Shown here in pieces: positions 1 to 7,462 of a DNA stretch of 64,000 nt. Each line of letters begins with the position of its first letter. The first letter of the stretch is position 1. A program made the translations under genes and the position numbers. The notes beneath the pieces are model-generated. The model had not been told where the DNA came from. It was given only the letters and a program-made list of their open reading frames with translations, and made no database searches. Source of the DNA: Paenibacillus_V sp046244365 (GTDB lineage Bacteria > Bacillota > Bacilli > Paenibacillales > NBRC-103111); contig NZ_CP176395.1 of NCBI RefSeq assembly GCF_046244365.1, forward strand, positions 1,302,001-1,366,000, written 5' to 3'.

Positions 1-2
1 CA

Positions 3-1724
3 AATCCGGCTGCCGCAAGAATGCTCGGTTTTGAGGAGGAGGAGGAGCTAAGAGGCGCGAATCTCCATAGTCTTATCGTCCCGAAGAACGAAGATCAGCG
101 ATTGCGGGCTTTTGCTCATGCGGCTGGGGGGATGCATTATGAATACGAAGCTGCTTTCCGGCATAAACAGGGGCATGTTCTGGATGTGATCGTCAAAAGC
201 TTTCCGGTCATCGTGGAAAATGAAGTTGTGGGCGTTTTTGAAACGGCGCGCGACATTACGCCCAGTCAGCAAATTTTCGAAGATCTGAAATCTACTAAAG
301 AACAACTCGAGTTTTACCTCCGGAACACGGAAGATGCTATCACTGTAGTCGACTCCAATCTTCGTGTCGTAAAAGCAAATAAATCGTTCGAAACCATTTT
401 CGGCTGGACGGAGAAGGAACTGCTGGGCAAAGAACTCCCTACTATCCCCGATCACCTGAAACAGGAAATCGAGGATATTCAAATCAAACTGCTTCATTCA
501 CAGAACGTCATCGCCTACGACACCATTAGACAACGCAAAGACGGCAGTCTGATCGATATCAGCAATTTCGCCTCGCCCCTCTTTGACAGCAAAGGCAATC
601 CGGTAGCCTATGTCCTCATATCCAAAGACATTACGGAACGCAAGCGAATGAGCGAAGCGCTGATGGAAAGCGAGAAACGGCTTAGAACCTTAATTGATGC
701 CTTGCCCGATATTGTCGTCTTTAAGGACGATCAAGGAAGATGGATAGAAGCCAATCATACTGCGCTTGTCACGTTCCAATTGGATAACGTCGACTATCAG
801 GGCAAAACGGACAGTGAGCTTGCCGAATGCAACGGGTTTTATCGGGAAACATTGCTGCAATGCATGGTTTCCGATCTTTTGGCCTGGGAAACCGGCAGCC
901 TGATAAGGGGACAAGAAAACATCCCGAAGCTGAGCGGAAGGGACACGGTTTGCGATATTTTTAAAATTCCCGTCTATCATACGGATGGCGCGCGCAAAGG
1001 GCTTGTGGTCATTGGGCGCGATATTACCGAATTGAAGCATACGGAAGCATTGCTGCGCAAATCCGAGAAGCTTGCCGTTGTCGGTCAGCTGGCGGCAGGG
1101 ATTGCCCACGAAATTCGCAACCCGCTCACGACGCTCAAAGGCTTTCTAAGCTTGCTGGAGTCCCAACTAAACGCGAAAAGCAGGAATTACCTGGACATTA
1201 TGCGGTCCGAAATCGAACAAATGGAATGGATCACCAATCAATTTATGACCGTAGCGAAGCCGCAAGCGGTAAGATTTCACCGGCATGATTTAAGGGTGTT
1301 AATCGGACAAGTCACCACTTTACTTTATCCGTATGCCACCATGCACAATGTGCAAATTACGATGGAAACGGAAGCCGATTTTCCTTTCGTCGAATGCGAT
1401 GGCAATCAGCTTAAACAAGTATTTATCAATATTTTGAAAAACGCCATAGAAGCGATGCCTCAGGGAGGCCAAATCGAAATCAAGATGAAACGGATCGGGC
1501 CGGACACGGTTTCGGTTCGGATAACCGACCACGGCTGCGGCATACCGCAGGATAGAATCCTTCATCTAGGTGAACCTTTTTATAGCCTGAAGGAAAAAGG
1601 GACAGGGCTGGGCCTGATGGTTTGCTATAAAATTATGAAAGAGCATTCGGGAACCGTACATATTGAAAGCGAAGTAGCCCGGGGAACGACCGTTGAAATT
1701 AGATTGCCGCTTACGCACGCTTGA
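3..1724 (+). CDS. Multi-PAS sensor histidine kinase, 5' end cut by window
   Basis: Autophosphorylating sensor kinase, probably cytosolic because no membrane segment is visible in the part present. The frame is open back to base 3 and reads NPAAARMLGF, a typical PAS start, so the ATG at 21 is internal and the real start lies outside the window. Counting from that ATG there is a PAS remnant (1-80), a second PAS domain (about 95-205), a third (about 215-335), a HisKA domain with the phospho-acceptor His363 in GIAHEIRNPLTTL, and a HATPase domain with the N box (ILKNAIEAMP), G1 (DHGCGIP) and G2 (GTGLGL). The architecture resembles the Bacillus sporulation kinases KinA/KinE, so feeding the phosphorelay is a plausible role, but that is inferred from the domain plan only. 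No response regulator gene follows, which fits an orphan kinase. Confidence 0.93.
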   Translation, partial: NPAAARMLGFEEEEELRGANLHSLIVPKNEDQRLRAFAHAAGGMHYEYEAAFRHKQGHVLDVIVKSFPVIVENEVVGVFETARDITPSQQIFEDLKSTKEQLEFYLRNTEDAITVVDSNLRVVKANKSFETIFGWTEKELLGKELPTIPDHLKQEIEDIQIKLLHSQNVIAYDTIRQRKDGSLIDISNFASPLFDSKGNPVAYVLISKDITERKRMSEALMESEKRLRTLIDALPDIVVFKDDQGRWIEANHTALVTFQLDNVDYQGKTDSELAECNGFYRETLLQCMVSDLLAWETGSLIRGQENIPKLSGRDTVCDIFKIPVYHTDGARKGLVVIGRDITELKHTEALLRKSEKLAVVGQLAAGIAHEIRNPLTTLKGFLSLLESQLNAKSRNYLDIMRSEIEQMEWITNQFMTVAKPQAVRFHRHDLRVLIGQVTTLLYPYATMHNVQITMETEADFPFVECDGNQLKQVFINILKNAIEAMPQGGQIEIKMKRIGPDTVSVRITDHGCGIPQDRILHLGEPFYSLKEKGTGLGLMVCYKIMKEHSGTVHIESEVARGTTVEIRLPLTHA

Positions 1725-2060
1725 TAGCCGCACTAGCGCGCCGTGCATGATTGAGCAATTTCTATGGGAAAGATTCCTTATAAGCGTTCTCTCCCTTGAG
1801 GAGAAGCTTGCATTCATGCGTTAATATAGATGCCGGCATATCCCATTGTCCGGTTTCGGGAACAGCGCCCGGGGCTGGATGCGAGAAAGGAGAGTGGTCA
1901 AACGTGATTACTACAGCTGAGGTGATCTTCGCTTAGCAGCGAAGAGACATTCTAAGCGAGGGAGGCTCTCGGGCCTCCCTCGATAAAATTTTTACGCTCT
2001 ATTTCAACTCCGATACATAGCGATTCGGGGCTGACTCAAGCTCCTTAATGAAAGTTAAGC
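1725..2060. other. Intergenic stretch with tiny ORF and terminator hairpin
   Basis: No convincing gene. A GTG-started 10-codon ORF (1904-1936) has a good ribosome binding site (GAAAGGAG) and ends inside a small hairpin (CTTCGC/GCGAAG, 1928-1945). It could be a leader peptide or chance. Confidence 0.4.
1957..1993 (+). terminator. Rho-independent terminator
   Basis: A perfect 10-bp stem (CGAGGGAGGC at 1957-1966 with GCCTCCCTCG at 1973-1982) encloses a 6-base loop and is followed by ATAAAATTTTT. It lies about 230 bases after the kinase gene and could end that transcript. Confidence 0.8.
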
Positions 2061-2089
2061 TTGCAGCAGCACCATTTATGTTATATAAT
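2061..2089 (+). promoter_or_regulatory. SigA-type promoter
   Basis: TTGCAG (2061-2066) is separated by 17 bases from a consensus TATAAT (2084-2089). It points at the toxin-like remnant and the small genes up to 2701. Confidence 0.6.
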
Positions 2090-2144
2090 GGGAACGTTTC
2101 CCTATAACCAATGAACTTAAATCCAGGTGAAAGGAGTGATTGCA

Positions 2145-2192
2145 GTGGTAACATTTGAGAGTGCATTTCCTATTGGGGTGTTAACTGAATAG
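2145..2192 (+). pseudogene. Possible remnant of a holin-like type I toxin gene
   Basis: A GTG start follows the strong ribosome binding site AAGGAG (2131-2136) and opens VTFESAFPIGVLTE, then stops. The beginning resembles the small hydrophobic holin-like/type I toxin peptides of Bacillus and Paenibacillus, which start MVTFEAL and run for about 30 residues. Further on, 2215-2290 shows GTCACCTGACC, GCAGTACGCAC and a hydrophobic stretch in another frame (MVIVFFLLSLINPKNK). From memory these resemble the 3' part of such loci. I read it as a locus broken by an early stop and frame changes. The match is from memory and the region is short, so this stays tentative. Confidence 0.3.
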
Positions 2193-2322
2193 CCGCGCAA
2201 GTCGATGTAACCGTCACCTGACCGTATATGCAGTACGCACAGGCACGATTATGGTTATCGTGTTTTTTTTATTGTCTTTAATAAACCCAAAAAATAAAAC
2301 GAACAGAAAGGAGAGGCTTAAA

Positions 2323-2448
2323 ATGAAAGATCGGACTTTTGCAGGAATCGCAGTATCGGAAGTAAACGCAGCCGTCAAACAAAGCACATTAATCGAGGAG
2401 GTAGTTCGTAGTGAGCTACAAAAACGGAAAGGATATTCTTCCCCCTAG
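2323..2448 (+). CDS. Small hypothetical protein, 41 aa
   Basis: Starts at ATG 2323 behind a strong ribosome binding site (GAAAGGAG, 2305-2312) and encodes a short charged peptide (MKDRTFAGIAVSEVNAAVKQ at the N-terminus) of no family I recognise. Its last 38 bases overlap the start of the next gene in another frame, and the GAGGAGG serving the next gene lies inside it. This suggests translational coupling. It may act with its neighbour or be only a leader ORF. Confidence 0.45.
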   Translation: MKDRTFAGIAVSEVNAAVKQSTLIEEVVRSELQKRKGYSSP

Positions 2449-2701
2449 CCTGCTTAAGCAGCTTCAGGAGTATATTCAAGGAGAAATCGTATATATCCCC
2501 AAGAGAGAACAAAAACGCGCGGGCTGGGGAGAAAATAACGGAACGAAACTGATCATCGAGCGGAGAAACAAAGAAATATACCGGTTATACAAAAGCGGCT
2601 GGACGATCATGGAATTGATCCAGAGCTATCATCTGTCGGAAGACAGCATCCGCAAAATCATCGTGAAGACGCGGGATGTCATGAAAAATACGGCGACATA
2701 G
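2411..2701 (+). CDS. CD3324-family small helix-turn-helix-like protein
   Basis: A 96-aa basic protein starting at GTG 2411, eight bases after GAGGAGG (2396-2402). The opening MSYKNGKDILPPSLLKQLQE, the stretch EYIQGEIVYIPKR and a C-terminal helical region with a helix-turn-helix look (SGWTIMELIQSYHLSEDSIR) match what I know as the CD3324 family of Firmicutes. The HTH suggests DNA binding, but no function is established to my knowledge. It overlaps the 41-aa ORF and is followed at once by a terminator, so it ends this small transcription unit. Confidence 0.8.
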   Translation: MSYKNGKDILPPSLLKQLQEYIQGEIVYIPKREQKRAGWGENNGTKLIIERRNKEIYRLYKSGWTIMELIQSYHLSEDSIRKIIVKTRDVMKNTAT

Positions 2702-2738
2702 AAGCAGAGGATCCTTATCCCCTGCTTCTTTTTTTTTG
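2701..2738 (+). terminator. Rho-independent terminator
   Basis: Stem GAAGCAG (2701-2707) with CTGCTTC (2722-2728), extended by GGA/TCC, followed by about nine T residues. It lies between the CD3324-family gene and the convergent LysR gene. Confidence 0.85.
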
Positions 2739-2740
2739 GT

Positions 2741-3628
2741 TCAAGGCAGCAGGGCGATCAGCTGCTTGGCCGCGGGGGAAAGCGGCACGTCCTTGAGCGT
2801 AATCAAGCCGACGTTGCGGGGAGGGATCGGCAGCTCCAACCGGATCGGATACAGCGGAGAACCGGAACCGCTGCCGGTGTCGACGAAGTCTTCGATGACG
2901 CAAGCGATGCCGAAGCCGCTTCTGGCAAAATCGGTCAGCAGGTCGACGCTGCCGAGCTCGATTTCGGGCTGCAGGACGATATCGTGGCTCAGAAAAAAGC
3001 GGTCGACGTACCGGCGCGACGCGCTTCCTTGCTCGAGCATGATGAGAGGCAGCCCGCGAAATTGCGGGAGCGGGAGGGGCTTGCCGGCCAGATGCTTGTA
3101 CCGCTCGCCTGCGACGAAGCCGTCCCGGATTGGAATGCTGGCTTGTACGGCAAGCATGCTGTCGGCAGCGGGGAGCGGAAGGTTGACGATGCCGAGGTCG
3201 ATTTTGCCTTCCTTCAGCAAGCTGACCGTCTCCTTCGTCGTCCGGTTCGTCACTTGGATGTTTACCTGCGGATAGGATTGATGAAAGGAAGAGAGGTACG
3301 GCAGTAAAAAGTGCTTGCACAGCGTGTCACCGGCGCCGATGCGCAGCTCGCCGGCGAGCAGGAGATGCATTTCGGCGATTTTTTTCTCGGCCGTCTCCAC
3401 GAAGTTATAAGCCTGCTCCACATATTTGAACAAAACTTCCCCTTCGGCGGTCAGCTTCACGCCCTTCGGCGTGCGGAAGAAGAGCGCGCCTCCAAGCTTC
3501 GATTCCAACTGTTTGATCGAGTGGCTTACGGCAGGCTGCGTGATGAATAATTGCTCCGCGGCTTTGGATAAGCTTCCCGCTTTGGCGGTAAAGTAAAAAA
3601 CGCGGTACCAATCCATGTTGGCGATCAT
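2741..3628 (-). CDS. LysR-family transcriptional regulator
   Basis: A 295-aa protein of normal LysR length. The N-terminal winged helix-turn-helix (residues 1-62) carries the typical KAGSLSKAAEQLFITQPAVS recognition region, and residues 90-295 form the periplasmic-binding-protein-like effector domain. The start may be Met1 or Met5 (MDWYRVF). The ribosome binding site is GGGGGAG just upstream. It is transcribed divergently from the purA paralogue, with an AT-rich shared promoter region containing nested dyads, the usual arrangement for a LysR regulator and its target. The effector is unknown. A purine-pathway intermediate is an inference from the neighbour only. Confidence 0.93.
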   Translation of the reverse strand: MIANMDWYRVFYFTAKAGSLSKAAEQLFITQPAVSHSIKQLESKLGGALFFRTPKGVKLTAEGEVLFKYVEQAYNFVETAEKKIAEMHLLLAGELRIGAGDTLCKHFLLPYLSSFHQSYPQVNIQVTNRTTKETVSLLKEGKIDLGIVNLPLPAADSMLAVQASIPIRDGFVAGERYKHLAGKPLPLPQFRGLPLIMLEQGSASRRYVDRFFLSHDIVLQPEIELGSVDLLTDFARSGFGIACVIEDFVDTGSGSGSPLYPIRLELPIPPRNVGLITLKDVPLSPAAKQLIALLP

Positions 3629-3642
3629 CGGGATCTATCTCC

Positions 3643-3711
3643 CCCTTGCATTAGATATTAGTAATTTTAATATCAACTATATAAAATATCAATTTTATTT
3701 ATATGCAAGGG
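3643..3711. promoter_or_regulatory. Nested inverted repeats between lysR and purA
   Basis: Outer arms CCCTTGCAT (3643-3651) and ATGCAAGGG (3703-3711) flank an inner dyad GATATTA (3654-3660)/TAATATC (3668-3674). Another GATATT-like half, AAATATC, lies at 3684-3690. The interval is very AT-rich. It is a plausible LysR operator and divergent promoter. Confidence 0.55.
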
Positions 3712-3769
3712 TCGGCTACAATCAAGTTGTAAGCTAGCAGCAATCATTCCGAACGGAAGGGGAATTGAT

Positions 3770-5053
3770 GTGACGGTAACGGCTATAGTAGGTGCGAATT
3801 GGGGAGACGAGGGTAAAGGGAAAATGACGGATTTGCTGGGGGAGGATGCGGATTTCGTCGTGCGTTATCAGGGAGGCGGCAATGCGGGACATACGATCAT
3901 TAACGAGTATGGCAAATTTGCGCTGCATTTGCTGCCCTCCGGCGTATTTCGCCAGCGCACGGTCAATGTGATCGGGCCAGGAGTTGCGCTTGATATCCGG
4001 CAGCTGCTTACGGAGAGGGAAAGGCTGCTGGCGCGCGGCGTGCCGGAGCCGCAGCTGCGGGTTTCCGACAGGGCGCAGATCGTGCTGCCCTATCACAAGC
4101 GATTTGACGAGCTGGAGGAAGCGCGTCTCGGAGACCGGGCGTTCGGATCGACCAAGAGCGGGATCGCGCCTTTCTATGCGGATAAATATATGAAAATCGG
4201 CGTTCAGGTAGCCGATCTCTATGACGAAAGCCGGCTTCGCGCCAGACTGAACGCTTCGCTCGCCGCCAAAAACGTGCTGCTGCGCGAGCTGTACGGCGAG
4301 CCTCCGATCGATGCCGAAGCGCTTCTGCCGCAGCTTCTAGACGATGCGGCTCAGCTTGCGCCGTTCGTCTGCGATACGACGGCGCTGCTCCGGGAAGCCG
4401 CCGGGAACGGCGCGAATATTTTGCTGGAGGGCCAGCTTGGAGCGCTGCGCGATCCGGATCACGGCATCTATCCGTTTACGACGTCGTCTTCGACGCTGGC
4501 CGGCTATGCAGCCGTCGGCGCAGGCGTTACGAGCGCTTCGATCGGGCGGGTCGTTGCGGTCACGAAGGCTTACTCGAGCTGCGTCGGCGCCGGTCCCTTC
4601 GTGACCGAGCTGTTCGAGGCGGAGGCTGAAGAGCTGCGCAAGCGCGGCGGCGATGCGGGCGAATACGGCGTGAAGACGGGAAGGCCGCGCCGGGTGGGCT
4701 GGTTCGACGCCGTAGCGACGCGTTACGGCTGTCTCGTTCAGGGGGCGACGGAAATCGCGCTGACCAATTTGGATGTGCTGGGCTATCTTGCCGACATTCC
4801 GGTTTGCAGCTACTATGAAATAGACGGTCAAAGAACGGAGCTGTTCCCGGCTTCCGTCGGACTGGATCGAGCGAAGCCCGTCTTCGAAACGATGCCGGGC
4901 TGGCAAACGGACATTTCGCATATTCGTACGTTCGGCGAATTGCCTGAGAAAGCGCAAGCGTACGTCCGTTACGTCGAACGGCAGTGCGGCGTACCTGTCA
5001 GCTGCGTTTCCGTCGGTCCCAGACGCGAGCAAGTGATCCGGTTGGGCTGTTAA
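3770..5053 (+). CDS. purA: Adenylosuccinate synthetase, divergent paralogue
   Basis: Adenylosuccinate synthetase joins IMP and aspartate using GTP, the first committed step to AMP. The 427-aa length is normal. The N-terminus has the family signature GANWGDEGKGKMTDLL and GGGNAGHT, and the C-terminal half has KTGRPRRVGWFDAV. Several conserved positions differ from the usual bacterial enzyme: the region normally near GAQG.LLDIDFGTYP reads GQLGALRDPDHGIYP, and the GTT.GIGP loop reads GSTKSGIAP. GTG 3770 is the start, after GGAAGGGG. The LysR-controlled setting, away from other purine genes, suggests a specialised second purA rather than the housekeeping copy. Either the housekeeping reaction or a related substrate is possible. 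Confidence 0.9.
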   Translation: MTVTAIVGANWGDEGKGKMTDLLGEDADFVVRYQGGGNAGHTIINEYGKFALHLLPSGVFRQRTVNVIGPGVALDIRQLLTERERLLARGVPEPQLRVSDRAQIVLPYHKRFDELEEARLGDRAFGSTKSGIAPFYADKYMKIGVQVADLYDESRLRARLNASLAAKNVLLRELYGEPPIDAEALLPQLLDDAAQLAPFVCDTTALLREAAGNGANILLEGQLGALRDPDHGIYPFTTSSSTLAGYAAVGAGVTSASIGRVVAVTKAYSSCVGAGPFVTELFEAEAEELRKRGGDAGEYGVKTGRPRRVGWFDAVATRYGCLVQGATEIALTNLDVLGYLADIPVCSYYEIDGQRTELFPASVGLDRAKPVFETMPGWQTDISHIRTFGELPEKAQAYVRYVERQCGVPVSCVSVGPRREQVIRLGC

Positions 5054-5121
5054 CAAGTGTAACGGGCATAACGGGCATAAGGATAGGATTAGGACGGCTT
5101 GGAAAGGACGGCGGAAACGGA

Positions 5122-5505
5122 ATGAACCGCGTTTTCGTATATGGTACGCTTTTGAGCGGACAATCAAACAACCACATAGCGGCTCCCTATACGACAGCTT
5201 CAACGCCGGGTACGCTGCGCGGCAGGCTGTACGATATCGGGGACTATCCGGCGCTCGTGCTCTCGGAGGACGGTCTGGACGTCGCGGGCGAATGGATCAC
5301 CGTTTCGGATGAAGGACTGCGGGCGATGGACGACTTGGAAGAGTATTACGGACCCGGACAAGCGAACGTTTACGAGCGCGTTTGGATCCAGGATGCTTAC
5401 GAGTCTTGGGAAGGCTGGGTATATGTTTGGCTGAAGGCGGAAGGCTATCCCGAAATCGCCCCCGCTTCATGGCGCCTTTACCGAATGGGCCAGGCACCTT
5501 TGTAA
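5122..5505 (+). CDS. Gamma-glutamylcyclotransferase-like (AIG2 family) protein
   Basis: A 127-aa protein starting MNRVFVYGTLLSGQSN. The VYGTL motif near the N-terminus, which binds the gamma-glutamyl carboxylate, and the compact beta-barrel length are typical of the GGCT/AIG2-like family (YtfP/YkqA type). The acidic segment DDLEEYYG provides the expected catalytic glutamate region. Members cleave gamma-glutamyl-amino acids or amines to 5-oxoproline, but the substrate cannot be read here. The gene lies 68 bases after purA on the same strand and may be cotranscribed. Confidence 0.85.
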   Translation: MNRVFVYGTLLSGQSNNHIAAPYTTASTPGTLRGRLYDIGDYPALVLSEDGLDVAGEWITVSDEGLRAMDDLEEYYGPGQANVYERVWIQDAYESWEGWVYVWLKAEGYPEIAPASWRLYRMGQAPL

Positions 5506-5528
5506 CGGGAGTGAACGATAAATCGGCT

Positions 5529-5903
5529 TTACTTTCGGTTAATGACCAGGGACATCAGCTCCCTGGTCGATTTTGTATTGGTTTTGCGCTGGACGTTGGC
5601 GATGTGGTTTTTGACCGTTTTTTCGGAGATGACAAGAACGCTGGCCAGCTCCTTGTTGCTGAATCCGTAGAGGGACAAGTGGAAAAGCAGCTCGAATTCA
5701 CGCAAAGTCAGTTGAAACTCATGAGCGATTTTTTCGCAGGCCGAGCTGACTTCCTCCGATTGAAACGTTCTTCTGAATAACTCGTTGCGCATGCCGGACG
5801 ATTGTTCATTCGGGTTGCTTGACGGTACTTGCTGACTGTCGGCCATTTCCGTAAGACTCTCCATGACGCGGCCAGCACCTGACATTTTTTCTAAATAACC
5901 CAT
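5529..5903 (-). CDS. Short LuxR/GerE-type helix-turn-helix regulator
   Basis: A 124-aa protein with a C-terminal GerE/LuxR helix-turn-helix (residues about 60-122: LTLREFELLFHLSLYGFSNK, then ELASVLVISEKTVKNHIANV). The first 55 residues are polar, Ser/Asn/Gln-rich and show no receiver domain. It therefore resembles stand-alone LuxR-type regulators such as GerE rather than a response regulator. The ribosome binding site GGAATGGGG precedes ATG 5903. The target is unknown. It converges with the cyclotransferase gene, with only 23 bases between them. Confidence 0.85.
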   Translation of the reverse strand: MGYLEKMSGAGRVMESLTEMADSQQVPSSNPNEQSSGMRNELFRRTFQSEEVSSACEKIAHEFQLTLREFELLFHLSLYGFSNKELASVLVISEKTVKNHIANVQRKTNTKSTRELMSLVINRK

Positions 5904-6256
5904 AATACCCCATTCCTATTCCGTAAAGCCGGTTCCTCTGCAAATACGGTAATGAATTCAATTCGTTATCTTGATGTCGGAAATTCCAACTAAAAAAACG
6001 CAAAAAAGAGACATCGTCTACCCCGCGATGATTATCTAGGACTAATAGACCATGCCACATATCATATCATATTCAATTGACCATTGGAATTTGAAGTGGA
6101 AATATATGTAAATACTTTAGGGTATCTTTAGAAAACGTAAGAAAAGCGGAAGGATAGACGTTTGGTATACGGCTAAACCCACACTGCAGTAGGGAACTTC
6201 TGTCTTATCGGTCTCTATTTTGCAATTATGACAATATTGTGTCTTTCCAATAAAAG
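5904..6256. other. AT-rich intergenic region, no gene seen
   Basis: Separates the LuxR-type gene from the HD-GYP gene, both on the minus strand. It should hold the LuxR promoter and the 3' end of the HD-GYP transcript. A 10-base palindrome ACAATATTGT (6231-6240) is the only obvious structure. No strong terminator was found. Confidence 0.5.
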
Positions 6257-7300
6257 CTAAAGACCGGAAGCAATTCCAAGCACGCGCGATATTTTGAGTT
6301 CGGGAATTTTCTTCAGATCGATAAAGTCGGTTAACGTCTTGACTAGCGGATTGAACGGATCGTCGTGATGCACGAGCACGACTTCGGCCTCGGAGCCGTC
6401 CGTCAGGATGACCTTGGAGCCGACGAACTGCTTCATTATATTGTCCAGAAACGCGAATACGACGGTCGAATCCAGCTTGCCGAACGCATCGGCGCGCAGC
6501 TGGTCAAGCGCTTCGTAGAACGGGATAGCCTTATGATACGGGCGATCGGAAATCATGGCATGGAATACGTCCGCCACTGCGACGATTTTGCTGAACAGAT
6601 GGATGTCGCCGTTCTTTTTGCCGTGCGGATAACCGCTCCCGTCCATTCGTTCGTGATGCTCGAGCGCGACGCGGGCCATCACGTCGGTCGTGCCCGGACA
6701 TGCCCGGATCAGATCGTGGCCAAGGACGGTATGCGTTTTGAGCAGCTCGAACTCTTCGGCGGTAAGTTTGCCCTTTTTGTTCAAAATCGATTCGGGGACG
6801 AGCATTTTTCCCACGTCGTATAGGGTAGCGGAAACCATCAGCTGGGCTTGCTCCTCCTCCGACAGCTTCAGCCACTTGCCGAGCAGCGCGGACAACACGC
6901 CGACGCCGATATTGTGACGGTACGTATAGTCGTCCTTCGATTGCAGGTCCGTAAGCAGCAGGAACAGGTCCCTGTAATTATGGGTAGCGCTTTCAAGCGA
7001 GGGGATGACGTGCTCTTGGATATCGTGAATCGGGATCGTTTGCTTGTCGCGAATTTCATCGAAAATGCCCTTGATTCGTTCAGTCGCTTGCTCGACCTTC
7101 GATTCATTCGCGGATAATCCGATATGAGCTGCCGGTTCCTGCTCTTCGGGATGCAGATCGAGCGGGCTTATCTCTACCCGGTGCTGAATCAGCTTTTGCC
7201 AGTGCTCGGGTTTAAGGCGGGTTTCTGCGGCAATCAGAACCGCTCCGAAATCATTAACGATATCACGCTTCAAGCGTCTGCCGATTAGCGATTGGTTCAT
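6257..7300 (-). CDS. HD-GYP domain protein with HD to YD substitution
   Basis: HD-GYP proteins are usually metal-dependent phosphodiesterases that hydrolyse cyclic di-GMP. This 347-aa protein has a poorly conserved N-terminal region (1-110) and an HD-GYP domain (about 120-310) with YRHN, KTHTVLGHDLI, LEHHERMDGSGYP and the downstream ADVFHAMISDRPYH. The eponymous HD pair, normally LLHDIGK, reads LYDVGK: residue 161 is Tyr (codon TAC on the minus strand, 6818-6820). Loss of this metal-binding histidine may abolish or alter catalysis, so a cyclic-dinucleotide sensing role is possible. ATG 7300 follows a clear CGGAGGAG ribosome binding site. It is a single-gene unit. Confidence 0.88.
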   Translation of the reverse strand: MNQSLIGRRLKRDIVNDFGAVLIAAETRLKPEHWQKLIQHRVEISPLDLHPEEQEPAAHIGLSANESKVEQATERIKGIFDEIRDKQTIPIHDIQEHVIPSLESATHNYRDLFLLLTDLQSKDDYTYRHNIGVGVLSALLGKWLKLSEEEQAQLMVSATLYDVGKMLVPESILNKKGKLTAEEFELLKTHTVLGHDLIRACPGTTDVMARVALEHHERMDGSGYPHGKKNGDIHLFSKIVAVADVFHAMISDRPYHKAIPFYEALDQLRADAFGKLDSTVVFAFLDNIMKQFVGSKVILTDGSEAEVVLVHHDDPFNPLVKTLTDFIDLKKIPELKISRVLGIASGL

Positions 7301-7418
7301 AGGTGCTCCTCCGAAAGTTGGGTCGTAAGCATGGAATTATTTACCGATACCTATCAATGTAACTGGAAAAGGACTATCTGACAAGAGCATTTTTGCGGCC
7401 GGCATCCCGAATTCGACA

Positions 7419-7456
7419 ATAAAAGAGGACTTCGGAATCAGCTCCGAAGCCCTCGA
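7419..7456 (-). terminator. Rho-independent terminator of helD
   Basis: Read on the minus strand, GAGGGCTTCGGA pairs with TCCGAAGTCCTC around a 6-base loop and is followed by TTTTATT, seven bases after the helD stop codon. Confidence 0.8.
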
Positions 7457-7462
7457 CGGGTG

